Origin: Terriglobia bacterium
Lineage (GTDB): Bacteria > Acidobacteriota > Terriglobia > JAJPHL01
Assembly: GCA_021325275.1 (NCBI GenBank)
Contig: JAJPHL010000060.1
Location: 1-49,619, forward strand
Direction of reading: 5' to 3'
DNA: 49,619 bases
The notes beneath the pieces were generated by a model. The model ran no database searches. It was not told where the DNA came from and saw only the letters and a list, made by a program, of their open reading frames with translations. Shown here in pieces: positions 8,557-17,750 of the stretch; position 1 is the first letter of the stretch, and each line of letters opens with the position of its first letter. Both the position numbers and the translations under genes were made by a program.

Positions 8557-10054
8557 TGCCGATCACCGCGGGCGTGGCGAAGATGGGATCGCCCAAATCG
8601 TTGCGCGCCAGAATTTCAAGTTTGTCGGCGCCGGCGCGGATCACCGTCACCATGCCGCTGTCGGATGCAAAATAGATTCGTCCCGAGGCTTCCACCGGCG
8701 AAGAAAAATAAGCGCCGTCCGCGCCGAGACGGCCCCGGTAAATCAACTTGCCGGATTGCGCATCGAGACACGTCACGATCCCGCCGCCCGCCACCATGTA
8801 GACGCGGCCGTTGTAATACAGAGGCGTTGGCACTTCGGGTACTCCGCGCGGCTCCTTCCAAAGCACGCGCGAGTTGGTGACGTCGCCTGTGCCGCCGGGA
8901 CGGATCGCCAGCAGGCCGTGCTGTTCCGCGGCAGCCGGCGCGGCCAAGCTTTTCACGTAGGCTTCCCACTCGGCGCGTTCGAGTTTTCCGTTGCGGTTCG
9001 TGTCGGCGGCTTGAAAGATGCTGCGGCTGGGGCGCGAATTGTCGGCGCCTTCCACGCCGTCCAGCCCGATACGATGCGCGATGAGCAATTTATCGGGAAA
9101 CTCCTGCATGGTGAGTGCTCCGTCGCCGTCTTTGTCGTACTCCTTCAGCAGGGAATCGAAATCGGGAAGCGGCACCATCAAATCGGGCTCCCCGGTGTTG
9201 ACCCAGGTGCCGACATAAATCGCGTCCGGCCCGGCGACCGGCGTTCCCGCGCCTTGCGTTTGCGCGTGGACCCACCATTTCCTCGCGCCGGTGTCGAGGT
9301 CGTAGCCCACAATCTCGCCGCGGCGATGCAGGATAATCTCATTGCGCCAGATGACGGGCGTGGCCTTGCTGCCGTTGCGCTTTTCGTCGGGTCCCATGTT
9401 CTGAGGCTGCTTCCAAACGATTTTTCCGGTGCGTGCGTCGACGCCGAGCAGATACGTGTTAGGAACTTCGTCGCGATTCAGCAAGACTTTCCCCGCCGCC
9501 ACAACCAACGAGGCGCCGCTGCCGTGCGGAACAATGTGTGCCACCGGCAGCGGGATGCTCCATTGCGGATGCCCGTCCAGATCGAAGGCAAAAATTCCGG
9601 CCGAGCCGAAATACGCGTAGATGCGTTCGCCGTCTGTCGCGATCGTCGCGGTGGCCAAGCTATTCAACGAATGAACTTCTTCAAATTCTTTGGCCTCCAC
9701 GGTGCGCCGCCACTGAATTTTTCCATCACCGCGATCGAGTGCCAAAACTTCCAGTTTGTGTGCCGGCTTGTCGAAAGCGGCGAGAAAAATACGGCCGCCC
9801 CAGATGCTCGGCGAGGCGTGACCGGAGGGAATTGCAGTTTTCCAAAGAAGCCGCTGGCCGGGACCAAACTCCGTCGGCGGATTGCTTGGCTCCGCGGCAA
9901 TGCCCGAACCAAATGGTCCACGAAACTGCGGCCAAGACGGAGTTGCCTGGCCCGCCAGCGTCGCGGCGAGCAAGAGCAATAGGCCACCGAGCCGCTTGTG
10001 AGCGGCGCAGCATCGATGCCCGACGCTATTTGGATAACCCTTCAATCTCGGCAT
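8507..10054 (-). CDS. Secreted PQQ-like beta-propeller protein with two EF-hands
   Basis: 515 residues. A hydrophobic stretch at residues 22-36 (LGGLLLLLAATLAGQA) looks like a signal peptide, followed by WPQFRGP, a common opening of bacterial PQQ-like beta-propellers (outer-membrane-assembly BamB-like fold). Propeller-blade motifs with DARTGKIVW and DAQSGKL recur. Two EF-hand calcium loops are visible: DKDGDGALTMQEF at residues 307-319 and DTNRNGKLERAEW at 351-363. Proteins of this type are abundant in Acidobacteria and Planctomycetes; the exact function is unknown and no dehydrogenase active site was identified. The gene overlaps both neighbours, indicating one transcription unit with the TonB receptor and the MFS gene. 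Confidence 0.8.
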   Translation of the reverse strand: MPRLKGYPNSVGHRCCAAHKRLGGLLLLLAATLAGQATPSWPQFRGPFGSGIAAEPSNPPTEFGPGQRLLWKTAIPSGHASPSIWGGRIFLAAFDKPAHKLEVLALDRGDGKIQWRRTVEAKEFEEVHSLNSLATATIATDGERIYAYFGSAGIFAFDLDGHPQWSIPLPVAHIVPHGSGASLVVAAGKVLLNRDEVPNTYLLGVDARTGKIVWKQPQNMGPDEKRNGSKATPVIWRNEIILHRRGEIVGYDLDTGARKWWVHAQTQGAGTPVAGPDAIYVGTWVNTGEPDLMVPLPDFDSLLKEYDKDGDGALTMQEFPDKLLIAHRIGLDGVEGADNSRPSRSIFQAADTNRNGKLERAEWEAYVKSLAAPAAAEQHGLLAIRPGGTGDVTNSRVLWKEPRGVPEVPTPLYYNGRVYMVAGGGIVTCLDAQSGKLIYRGRLGADGAYFSSPVEASGRIYFASDSGMVTVIRAGADKLEILARNDLGDPIFATPAVIGNVIYYRTAQFLYAFGN

Positions 10055-10625
10055 CCAACTTCTTCTGTTGTTCCGTTGTCAGGGACAAGCTGCTGTCGTT
10101 GCGCGCGGCCTTTTTCACTTGCAGGACAATCGACTTCTTTTCCGCGGCCGTGAAAGCGGAGTACGCCATCACCGCTTGGCTCAAGGCCTGTTCGTCGGCC
10201 AGCGGATCGCCGCCGGCAGGCGCGGTCTTGATATCCGCGGTTTTCTTTCCGCCGCCTTTCTTGCCGCCTGCTTTGACGCTCTCGATATCGTTGTCCATCC
10301 ACTTTTGCTGTTCGGGTTTGAGCTGCTCGCGGATCTGACGGCGCGCGGCGATCTTGACTTGATCCATCACCCCGCCGCGCTCGTCCGCCGAGAAAGACGA
10401 GAATTTCTGCAGCGGCTTGCTCACCGATTCTTCTTCGTGCAGCAGCGGCTCGATCTTCAGTTGCTGCTCACAAGTTAAATTCATTCCCGCGGTCATGCGC
10501 TCGAGATTGGCGTGACGTCCGGGGGGCAGGCCTTCACATTTGGCCGGTGCGGCCTCTTGCCCCACAACGCTGATCGCGGCAAGAAGGGCGGCGATGATCG
10601 CAAATGAGCAGTGAATCGGTTTCAT
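10026..10625 (-). CDS. Secreted LTXXQ/Spy-like protein
   Basis: 199 residues beginning with a signal peptide (hydrophobic residues 8-22, ending ...VVGQEAAPA). The mature part is charged and helical with repeated L-x-x-E-Q-Q patterns (NLTCEQQLKI, LKPEQQKWM, LTTEQQKKL), as in periplasmic LTXXQ proteins such as Spy and CpxP, plus a lysine/glycine-rich linker around residue 120. Two cysteines (about residues 29 and 52) could form a disulfide. It starts 14 bases after the TonB receptor stop and overlaps the next gene by 29 bases, so it is co-transcribed with them. A chaperone-like or structural envelope role is an inference. Confidence 0.7.
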   Translation of the reverse strand: MKPIHCSFAIIAALLAAISVVGQEAAPAKCEGLPPGRHANLERMTAGMNLTCEQQLKIEPLLHEEESVSKPLQKFSSFSADERGGVMDQVKIAARRQIREQLKPEQQKWMDNDIESVKAGGKKGGGKKTADIKTAPAGGDPLADEQALSQAVMAYSAFTAAEKKSIVLQVKKAARNDSSLSLTTEQQKKLDAEIEGLSK

Positions 10626-10639
10626 ATCTCTCCTATGAA

Positions 10640-13600
10640 CTAAAATCGCAGGCGCAGGCTGATCTGCAGGGTGCGCTGGCCGCCCAAGTCGCCTTGGGCC
10701 TTGGTGGAAGTGATCGTTCCCGCGTTGCTCTTATCCAGGGCATCGCCGGGAAGCTGGAAGTTTGCGTGATTGGTGAAGTTGAACGCCTCAAACCGCAGGC
10801 CGAGGTTGGTGCGCTCGTTGAACGCAAAGACGCGAGTCAGCGCCAGGTTCAACGCCAGCGTTCCGGGACCCTGCAGAATGTCGCGGCCGGAATTGCCGAA
10901 TGCGAATGCGCTATCGGGCACAATGGCAAACGCGTTCAAGTTGAACCAATCCGCGACCGTAGGATTGGCCAGCGAACCGTTGGCTAACCGATTCGGACGG
11001 CTCGCTTGGGCCGTGTCGATACTGGCGCCCGAAACGTACGGCGTGAACGGCTGTCCGCTGTAGGCCACTCCAGTGCCCGCGAGTTGCCAGCCCTTGGTCA
11101 AGAAGTTGTTGTGGAACGGCAACTGATAAACGAAATTCATGTTGAAGCTGTGGCGAATATCGAAGTCCGAGAGACCGCGCTCGGCCATGGTGTCGAGCGA
11201 GTTCTGCGCGCCGTTGAAGTCGCCCGCTCCCGCGTAGTTGAATCCGGAGTTTTCATCAATCGACTTGCCGTAAGTGTAGTTGGCGGTGAACGCCAGGCCG
11301 GAGGAGAAGCGCTTCTTGACCGTCAGGATTCCCGCCTCGTAGGCCGAGTTGAATCCGAACGAGTAGTACTCGATGTCGCCGAAGCCGGGATAAGGCCGCG
11401 GATACTGTCCGTTCGGCAATATATTGTTCGGCAGCCGGATTTCCTGGTTGAGATCGTATTTCCGTCCGAGATGCGTGCCTTTCGAGCCGGTGTAGGTGGC
11501 GCTGAGGACCACGCCCTTGCCGAGCTGGTGCTCGATGCCGAGGTTCCAACTCTGCACATACGGCGACGGGGGACTCAACTCATATCCACTGGTCGTGGTG
11601 ACGCCGGAGAATTTTAGCAGCGCGGATGGAAAAGGGTTGGAGAGCGTCAATGCGGCGGGGTTCGTGCTCGGCGCGGTAAAGCTTTCGCTGATGGAAAAAG
11701 GAAAGCCGCTGGCGATGTCGGTGCGGATGGCGCTGAGCCGCTGGCCGGTGTAGAAAACGCCGTAGCCGCTGCGGACAACCGTATTGTTGTTGCCAAAGGG
11801 TCGCCAAGCCAGGCCCACGCGCGGGGCAAAACTGTCGTAGTTGGTATTCACGGTCGAGAACGGAACGTTATTGCCCATGCCCGCCACTCCCACCAGACCC
11901 GTCACGCCGGCCGTCGCCAGAGTGGCGCTGAGGTTCGGCAGCGTTTGCGCGCTCCCGATGATGGCCTGTCCCAGCCCGGGGACGTAGTTGGTGAACAGTC
12001 CTTCCTGTTCGTAGGGAGCAAATTGAATTTCATAGCGAATTCCTAGATTCAACGTCAGGTTGGGAAGAATCTTGTAGTCGTCTTGCACAAAAGCGCCCAG
12101 CAACGATTGGAAAATGTGATTCGTAACCGTTCCGGTCTTCACCGACGTGCTGCTTTCGTAGCCCAACAGCAAATCGGCGAAGCCGTCATTGCTGGCCTTG
12201 CCGTTGGATGTGAACGTTCCGTTGAAATTGGAATTGGTCGGCTGGTAGAGCTGCACGCGCACGAAATCCGCGCCGAACTTGAAAGTGTGTTTGCCTTTGC
12301 TCCACGTCAGCACATCGTTGTAGTCGAAATTGTTGACCCAATAACGGATGGGATTGGACGTGCTGTCGCCCAAGGTTTCATAACCGGTGATTTTGAATGA
12401 AGGAAAGCCCTCGAGGGCTGGAGTGGTGGTCGTGCCGCTGATGCCGAGTTGCTGGGCCCAGTTGACGCCGGCGTGGGCGCTCAGCTCGGAATCGGTGGTG
12501 CGCGTCAGTCCGCCGCGGAATTCGTTGACCAGCGTCGGACTCAGCAGGCGCGTTTCCGAGACGCCGTAGAGTTCCTGCGCCGTGTTGGTGGTGGCGCCGA
12601 AACCCAGCACGCCGCCCGAGAAAGGATTGCTGGATTCCTCCCAGCGCTGCATCACGCGCACCGACAGGTTATCTCGGTTGCCCAATCGCTGGTCGACTTT
12701 GAAAAGGAAATTGTCCCAGCTATCCGGCGCTGCAAGATTGATTTGGAAATTGTTGACTCCCGCCGCGTCGGGCGCCGGATAAAAACCGGCGACGTTCTGT
12801 CCCACCACATTGAATCTCTGCGACGGAATGATGTTGCCTGGAAAGCAGGCCGTTTGCTTGGAGCTACTGCACGTTCCCGAGAGTAGCGGATCCTTGATGT
12901 AGATCAGTTGCCCGGTGGCGTTGAAGTCTTGCGAGAAATTCCCTTGTCGCTCCAATGTGCTGGGCACCACGCCGATGCTGTTGCTGCCCGCCCGCGCGCG
13001 ATAGCTTTCCCAACTGATGAAGAAAAAAGTGCGATCCTTTCCGTTGTAAAGCTTGGGAATCGTGATCGGACCGCCCAGACTCCCGCCGAACTGGTTGCGT
13101 CGCAGTTCGCTCTTAGCCGACGTGTCGAAGAAGTTGCGCGCATCCAAATCGTCGTTGGCCCAGTATTCGAAAAGCGAACCGTGAACCTGATTCGCGCCAC
13201 TCTTCAGGACCATGTTGATCTGACCTCCGCCCAAGCGCCCATATTCGGCAGAATAGTTGGCGGTCTCGTACTTGAACTCCTGGAGTGAATCCAGGGGGGG
13301 ACGCGCTTGCGCGCCGGCGTCCCGAGGACTTTCGTCGTTCAGGCCATCGATCAACACGCCGGTGGAGTCGGCACGTTGTCCGTTGGTAATGTAGGGCGCG
13401 CCTTTGCCGCTCTGCTCCGAGGGTTGGGCCCCGGCGACCAGGAATGCCAGGTCGTTGAAGTCGCGGCCGAACAGCGGGATCTCCGCGATCTGTACGGGAG
13501 TTATCACGTCTCCCAGCGTGGCATTTTCCGTGTTCAGTGCGGTGACACCCCCCTGTACAGAGACCGTCTCGGAGATCGTGCCCACGCTTAGTTCCACATC

Positions 13601-13909
13601 GAAACGAGCGGACTGATCGGCCTCCAGAACCACTCTGCTTTGGGTGACCGACTTGAAGCCTTCCTTAGTAATCGTGATCTGGTATGGACCCGGCTGCAGC
13701 GCCGAAACAGTGTACTCCCCGTTGGCTTGGCTCATCGCCGTGCGAGTCTGATTAGTGTCTAGAGAGCGAATCTTGATGGATGCTCCCGGCACCGCGCCGT
13801 GAGACGAGTCGACGACACGGCCCACTAAAGTTGCCGTGGGCCCTTGCGCTACGGCGTAAGTCACCAACAAGGTGAGGGCCGCAATTATTCCAAGAATTCT
13901 GAATCGCAT
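10640..13909 (-). CDS. TonB-dependent receptor, Oar-like, with carboxypeptidase-regulatory-like N-terminus
   Basis: 1089 residues from the ATG at 13909, which has a strong ribosome binding site (GGGGAGGATAC); an upstream ATG at 13933 would spoil the signal peptide. Order: signal peptide (residues 1-22), carboxypeptidase-regulatory-like beta domain (about 25-110, GRVVDSSHGAVPGA through SALQPGPYQITITKEGF), plug with an invariant-type stretch around TNGQRADSTGVLIDGLNDE, then a long beta-barrel ending in an aromatic residue (LRLRF). This architecture is the large Oar-like receptor expanded in Acidobacteria. It should import an oligosaccharide or other polymer fragment across the outer membrane. 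Downstream PQQ-like and MFS genes suggest sugar or sugar-acid utilisation. Confidence 0.9.
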   Translation of the reverse strand: MRFRILGIIAALTLLVTYAVAQGPTATLVGRVVDSSHGAVPGASIKIRSLDTNQTRTAMSQANGEYTVSALQPGPYQITITKEGFKSVTQSRVVLEADQSARFDVELSVGTISETVSVQGGVTALNTENATLGDVITPVQIAEIPLFGRDFNDLAFLVAGAQPSEQSGKGAPYITNGQRADSTGVLIDGLNDESPRDAGAQARPPLDSLQEFKYETANYSAEYGRLGGGQINMVLKSGANQVHGSLFEYWANDDLDARNFFDTSAKSELRRNQFGGSLGGPITIPKLYNGKDRTFFFISWESYRARAGSNSIGVVPSTLERQGNFSQDFNATGQLIYIKDPLLSGTCSSSKQTACFPGNIIPSQRFNVVGQNVAGFYPAPDAAGVNNFQINLAAPDSWDNFLFKVDQRLGNRDNLSVRVMQRWEESSNPFSGGVLGFGATTNTAQELYGVSETRLLSPTLVNEFRGGLTRTTDSELSAHAGVNWAQQLGISGTTTTPALEGFPSFKITGYETLGDSTSNPIRYWVNNFDYNDVLTWSKGKHTFKFGADFVRVQLYQPTNSNFNGTFTSNGKASNDGFADLLLGYESSTSVKTGTVTNHIFQSLLGAFVQDDYKILPNLTLNLGIRYEIQFAPYEQEGLFTNYVPGLGQAIIGSAQTLPNLSATLATAGVTGLVGVAGMGNNVPFSTVNTNYDSFAPRVGLAWRPFGNNNTVVRSGYGVFYTGQRLSAIRTDIASGFPFSISESFTAPSTNPAALTLSNPFPSALLKFSGVTTTSGYELSPPSPYVQSWNLGIEHQLGKGVVLSATYTGSKGTHLGRKYDLNQEIRLPNNILPNGQYPRPYPGFGDIEYYSFGFNSAYEAGILTVKKRFSSGLAFTANYTYGKSIDENSGFNYAGAGDFNGAQNSLDTMAERGLSDFDIRHSFNMNFVYQLPFHNNFLTKGWQLAGTGVAYSGQPFTPYVSGASIDTAQASRPNRLANGSLANPTVADWFNLNAFAIVPDSAFAFGNSGRDILQGPGTLALNLALTRVFAFNERTNLGLRFEAFNFTNHANFQLPGDALDKSNAGTITSTKAQGDLGGQRTLQISLRLRF

Positions 13910-13982
13910 GTATCCTCCCCAACCGTTTCCCAAGCTTCCCAGTGACGCCCAGCCCGGGCATTTTTCCCGGGTTCACTAACAA

Positions 13983-14004
13983 AGATTCCCCTCGCAAGGA
14001 ATCT
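13983..14004 (-). terminator. Hairpin downstream of the VOC gene, possible terminator
   Basis: A 7-bp stem AGATTCC/GGAATCT with an 8-nt loop lies just after the minus-strand VOC gene and before the TonB gene; on the minus strand it is followed by TTTGTT. A second weak stem (CCCGGG repeated around ATTTTT at about 13952-13973) sits next to it. The U-tract is short, so termination is uncertain. Confidence 0.35.
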
Positions 14005-14017
14005 CTGTTTCAAATCG

Positions 14018-14956
14018 TCACGGCATCGGCGCCGGCGCCTTCGAAGAGGGCACCGGTTTGCCGTCGAACGTGTTCGGCTCCATCAGCTCTACGCGCGTTT
14101 CGTCGGGATCGTACAAATTCGCCTGGCGTTTGCCGTTCTGTCCGACTTTGATCTCGATCGGTTTGCTGTAGCCGGTCGCCGCACGGCGTGTTTCCAGGAT
14201 CGCGACCGCCTTGTCGATATCGGGCACCACCAGGCAGATGTGATTCTTGGTGCCTTTCTTCGCTTGTGTGTCGGCGGGCTTGTCGGCACTGTATAGCATC
14301 AACTCCAGATAATCCGGGCCGTCGGGAACTTTCATGTTCACCCAGCTCAGCACTTTGCCGTTCGGCGGCCCGCGCCAAATGTCCTGAAAACCGAGAATGT
14401 CGCCGTAGAATTTCGTGGCCTCGGCGAGCGATCCGATGATCACGCCGAAATGCGGCATGTGCGTGGAAATGCGCGACTCCGGCAAAAACTTTCCGGTCGC
14501 CTGACGGGTCCAGCCGTCCTTTTCGTATTGGACAATCTCCACGATGTTGCCGTCGGGATCGGTAATATTGAAATTCGAATTACCGATTTGTCCCTTGCCG
14601 ACCTTCTCCGGGACCTTTACGCCGCGCGACGCCAGGTATTTGCGCATGGTCTCGGCATCGTCGGTGGCGAACGAGATGTGGTTCAGTTGCCAGCCCTCCT
14701 GGCGCGGCTTTTCAGCGAAAAGCTCCAGATACTGGTCTTCGTTGATCTTGATGAAGGCGATCCGTTCGCGATCGCTGTCTTTAGCGTTGAGATGGTAGGG
14801 CTCGGCGTAGCCTAAAAAATCCTTGTAGAACACGCGGGCCTTGGCAAGGTCGCTTACGTAAATCGCCATGTGGGCATCGCCCGTGATTCGGGGACGCGGG
14901 ATCTGCAGGGACACGCCGAACGAAGACGCCGCCAACAAACAGGCCAAAAATCGCAC
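14018..14956 (-). CDS. Secreted protein with two VOC (glyoxalase/dioxygenase-fold) domains
   Basis: 312 residues from the GTG at 14956, chosen because AAAGGAGAG lies at the right distance upstream and because this start gives a clean signal peptide (VRFLACLLAASSFGVSL). Domain 1 (about 25-140) begins GDAHMAIYVSDLAKARVFYKD and ends ITDPDGNIVEIVQYE; domain 2 (about 160-285) begins HFGVIIGSLAEATKFYGDILG and ends YDPDETRVELMEP. Both carry His and Glu at usual VOC metal-ligand positions. Family members include glyoxalase I, ring-cleaving dioxygenases and fosfomycin-resistance enzymes; the substrate cannot be told. It is the most upstream gene of the minus-strand nutrient block. Confidence 0.8.
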   Translation of the reverse strand: MRFLACLLAASSFGVSLQIPRPRITGDAHMAIYVSDLAKARVFYKDFLGYAEPYHLNAKDSDRERIAFIKINEDQYLELFAEKPRQEGWQLNHISFATDDAETMRKYLASRGVKVPEKVGKGQIGNSNFNITDPDGNIVEIVQYEKDGWTRQATGKFLPESRISTHMPHFGVIIGSLAEATKFYGDILGFQDIWRGPPNGKVLSWVNMKVPDGPDYLELMLYSADKPADTQAKKGTKNHICLVVPDIDKAVAILETRRAATGYSKPIEIKVGQNGKRQANLYDPDETRVELMEPNTFDGKPVPSSKAPAPMP

Positions 14957-15136
14957 ACTCTCTCCTTTAACGCACAACGCAGCTTGACTCCGCGGCGAAA
15001 CGCCCGCAAGTTAATTCACTGTAATGGCCATCCTAACTGCCGCGCTATCATGCTTCTGGCGATGTTGGGCGTCCCGCGTAAAGAGTCGCGTAAAACACGC
15101 CCGAGGTGTACAATCGGGGAAGCTCGTGAGGGAGTC

Positions 15137-16459
15137 ATGCTGAAGGCGGTCGAACGTCCGGGGGTACAGGAAGACTACAAATCGCTGGTGGAGCGCGTTG
15201 CCGCCAGCCGGTTCATTGGCAAATCCGCGCGATTGCGCGACTTGTTGATCTACCTGTGCAACCGCGTGCTGGACGACAACGCGGTGGGGATCCACGAACA
15301 AGAGGTGGGTCACAGCGTCTTTGGGAGACCGCGCGATTACGACACCACCATCGACAACATCGTCCGCGTTCATGCGTCGCAGCTGCGCAAACGTCTAGCG
15401 CAGTATTTTTCCAGCGACGGCGCCGGCGAAGCCTGGATCATCGAAATCCCCAAGGGCAACTATGCTCCTGTTTTCCTCGAGCGTACCGCCGCGCCCATTT
15501 CCGCCGACCCAATATTGGCGGAGGCGGAAATGCCGTTGGCCGAGGTCGCTGGCGGAAGTGCCCGATCCACCTGGACATTAACTTGGATACTCGCGGCGTT
15601 GGTGGTCTTGTTCGCCGCCTCTACGGCCGTGCTATTCGCCAAGTGGCGGGCAGCTTCCTCGGCATCGACCGTGGCGCGGGCATCCGACAAACCCACGGTC
15701 GGTCTGTTTTGGTCTCAGGTGTTCCGGTCCGGCCAACCCACCGACATCGTGCTGGACGACGCAACTTTCGGATTGTTTCAGGAATTTACGGGCAAGCCGA
15801 TGGGGATCGCCGATTATTTCGATCGCAGCTATCTGCGCAAACTGGACGATCTGGCGGCCGGCTCTAAATTCGATTCCAAGCAAGTCAACGCACTGGTGCT
15901 GCGCCGTTATTCCAGCTATGCCAGCAGTCATTTATTGTGGCGTTTGTTCCAGGCCGCCGGCCCATTGCAGAGTCAAAGTACGGTGTACTTCGCGCGCGAC
16001 TACGGTTTCCGCGGCATCAAAAACGATAACGTGATCCTGCTCGGCAACAATCGCTCGAACCCTTGGATCGAATCGCTCGACAATCGGCTCGGCATCCGCT
16101 GGACGTTTCAAGACGCCTTGGGTATCTATACGCCGGAGGACAAACTCGCGTCCGGCGATGCCGGACGCTACAAAATTGCCGCCGATCCGGCCGAGCGCGA
16201 AGGATATTTCATGGTCGCGTTGTTGCCGAACCAGGGAGGATCGGGCAAAGTACTCATTCTCGCGGCGACCGGCGGCAGCGCGATCAATGCCGGCGCCGAC
16301 TTCCTGATGGATGAGCCGTCCATGGCCCGTTTGCGGTCGATGATTCCCACGGGAAAAGCCGGAGAATTCCCGGATTTTGAAGGGCTCCTGCGTTTCAGGA
16401 GCCGCAGTTCGCTTCCCAAAGACCAAGAGATTCTCCTGGCGCGTCGTCTGACGCACTAA
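15137..16459 (+). CDS. Membrane-bound winged-helix regulator of the acidobacterial type
   Basis: 440 residues from the ATG at 15137 (GAGGGAG upstream); the longer open frame upstream is antisense to the VOC gene. Residues about 12-112 form an N-terminal helical winged-helix-type domain (FIGKSARLRDLLIYLCNRVL; VFGRPRDYDTTIDNIVRVHASQLRKRL; IIEIPKGNYAPVF). A single membrane helix follows at 146-168, then a ~270-residue extracytoplasmic or sensor region. This one-component layout, similar to ToxR/CadC-like regulators, is frequent in Acidobacteria; target and ligand are unknown. It is divergent from the VOC gene, so the 180 bases between them may hold shared promoters. Confidence 0.7.
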   Translation: MLKAVERPGVQEDYKSLVERVAASRFIGKSARLRDLLIYLCNRVLDDNAVGIHEQEVGHSVFGRPRDYDTTIDNIVRVHASQLRKRLAQYFSSDGAGEAWIIEIPKGNYAPVFLERTAAPISADPILAEAEMPLAEVAGGSARSTWTLTWILAALVVLFAASTAVLFAKWRAASSASTVARASDKPTVGLFWSQVFRSGQPTDIVLDDATFGLFQEFTGKPMGIADYFDRSYLRKLDDLAAGSKFDSKQVNALVLRRYSSYASSHLLWRLFQAAGPLQSQSTVYFARDYGFRGIKNDNVILLGNNRSNPWIESLDNRLGIRWTFQDALGIYTPEDKLASGDAGRYKIAADPAEREGYFMVALLPNQGGSGKVLILAATGGSAINAGADFLMDEPSMARLRSMIPTGKAGEFPDFEGLLRFRSRSSLPKDQEILLARRLTH

Positions 16460-16800
16460 GGATTTTTCTTCTTCGAGCCGGCTTTCTTTTCCGACTTCAA
16501 TTCCTGATACTTCTTCCATTGATCGTCGGTCAGCACGGCTTTCAACTTCGCGTCGGTGTCCTTGCGCACATCCGACTCCTTGGCCTTCTTGTCGTCCGCG
16601 CTTAAGGTCGCGTCTTCGCGAAGGGCGCGGAGTTTCTTGGCGTCTTCCGCCACGATCGGATCGACCTTGGTTTTCTGATCGGCGCTCAGATCCAGTTGGC
16701 TGACCCGGCGCGAAGTAGCCGATTGCGCCTGCTTGGCAAACGCCAATGTAGCGCCGAGAAGCGCGCAAGCGACGGTGAGAACGGCGATCGTTTTTTTCAT
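16456..16800 (-). CDS. Small periplasmic Spy/LTXXQ-like protein
   Basis: 114 residues from the ATG at 16800 (MKKTIAV), giving a typical signal peptide that ends near ...LAFAKQAQS. The mature protein is lysine- and aspartate-rich and helical, with L-D-L-S-A-D-Q-K and L-T-D-D-Q-W-K-K-Y-Q, the pattern of Spy/CpxP-like proteins that buffer envelope stress. It ends in a very basic tail. It converges with the wHTH regulator (4-base overlap at the stops) and follows the isomerase gene on the same strand by 14 bases. Confidence 0.7.
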   Translation of the reverse strand: MKKTIAVLTVACALLGATLAFAKQAQSATSRRVSQLDLSADQKTKVDPIVAEDAKKLRALREDATLSADDKKAKESDVRKDTDAKLKAVLTDDQWKKYQELKSEKKAGSKKKNP

Positions 16801-16814
16801 GTTGGTCCTTGTCA

Positions 16815-17750
16815 TTAGGCTGTCTGGGCGATGGCATTGCGCAGTTGTTGCAAGAAATCCGGCACCACCGTAAAAGGATCGTAAGGCTTTCCGCGCGGCG
16901 AGAGCGTTTCAATCGGCAGATAGCCGGTGAACCCCGACTTGCGAATAATCTTCAGCAACTTCACCAGATCCGTGGGCACCTCGCTATCTTCCCCAAGCGG
17001 GCTCTGCTTAATCTGCCAGTTGACCGCTTGCGGCGCGACCAACGCCATGTCGACGTACGGATCTTGCGTCTTGAAATAGCCGGTGTCGACGATCGGTCCA
17101 CAGAAGGGCGAATTGACCGCGCTGATGAGGTCGAGCAACTCCTTGGCCGTCTTCAGAAAATCCCCGTGATTCTGGACTCCGATTTTCACGCCGAATTTCT
17201 TGCCGTGCTCGGCGCATTCCTTGAGGTGCCCGGCAATCCAGGCTTGGACCTGCGCGCGCGTCGCGCCCCCGGAAACGCTCTCCCAGGTTTGCGCGCGCAT
17301 TTGCGTGTCGGCGAAAACGCGGATCACCGGTGCGCCCAAGCGAGCCGCCACTTCCACAAATTGCTTGATGTGCTCCACGCCCTGCTTGCGCACGGCTTCG
17401 TCCGACGTGGTGAAGTTGTTGCGCACGCCGGTGCCGCTGATCGCGATTCCGTTGTCGGCGCATTTCTTCTTTAGGCCGTCGATGTAATCGTTGCTGGGCA
17501 CGGCCGGATAGCCGGGAAAGAAATAAGCCGTGGGATCGAACGCATCGAACTTGCATTTGACGCAGAAGTCGACCAATTCCATCAGGGTGACGCCGGGACC
17601 TCGCTTCTTGCCGGCATCGTTGAGCAGTTTATTGAACGAATAGGCGTTGAGCGAGACCTTGAGACGATCGGGCTTTGCCGCACTGCCGAGGAAGGCGCCG
17701 GAAAACGGCAGCACCCCCGCCGTAGCGAGAAAACTTCTTCGTGTGGTCAT
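16815..17750 (-). CDS. Tat-exported sugar phosphate isomerase/epimerase-like TIM-barrel protein
   Basis: 311 residues from the ATG at 17750 (AGGAGATAG upstream), overlapping the upstream gene by ATGA. It opens with a Tat signal, TTRRSFLATAGVLPFSGAFLG. The body matches the xylose-isomerase-like TIM barrel (AP-endonuclease 2 family): LMELVDFCVKCKFDAFD, VIRVFADT, GVKIGVQNHGDF, PIVDTGYF and LPIETLSPRGKPYDP, with His and Glu residues at expected metal-binding strands. Such proteins are often encoded with carbohydrate genes in Acidobacteria and Planctomycetes. The substrate is unknown. Coupling to the alginate-lyase-like gene suggests a common carbohydrate pathway. Confidence 0.8.
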   Translation of the reverse strand: MTTRRSFLATAGVLPFSGAFLGSAAKPDRLKVSLNAYSFNKLLNDAGKKRGPGVTLMELVDFCVKCKFDAFDPTAYFFPGYPAVPSNDYIDGLKKKCADNGIAISGTGVRNNFTTSDEAVRKQGVEHIKQFVEVAARLGAPVIRVFADTQMRAQTWESVSGGATRAQVQAWIAGHLKECAEHGKKFGVKIGVQNHGDFLKTAKELLDLISAVNSPFCGPIVDTGYFKTQDPYVDMALVAPQAVNWQIKQSPLGEDSEVPTDLVKLLKIIRKSGFTGYLPIETLSPRGKPYDPFTVVPDFLQQLRNAIAQTA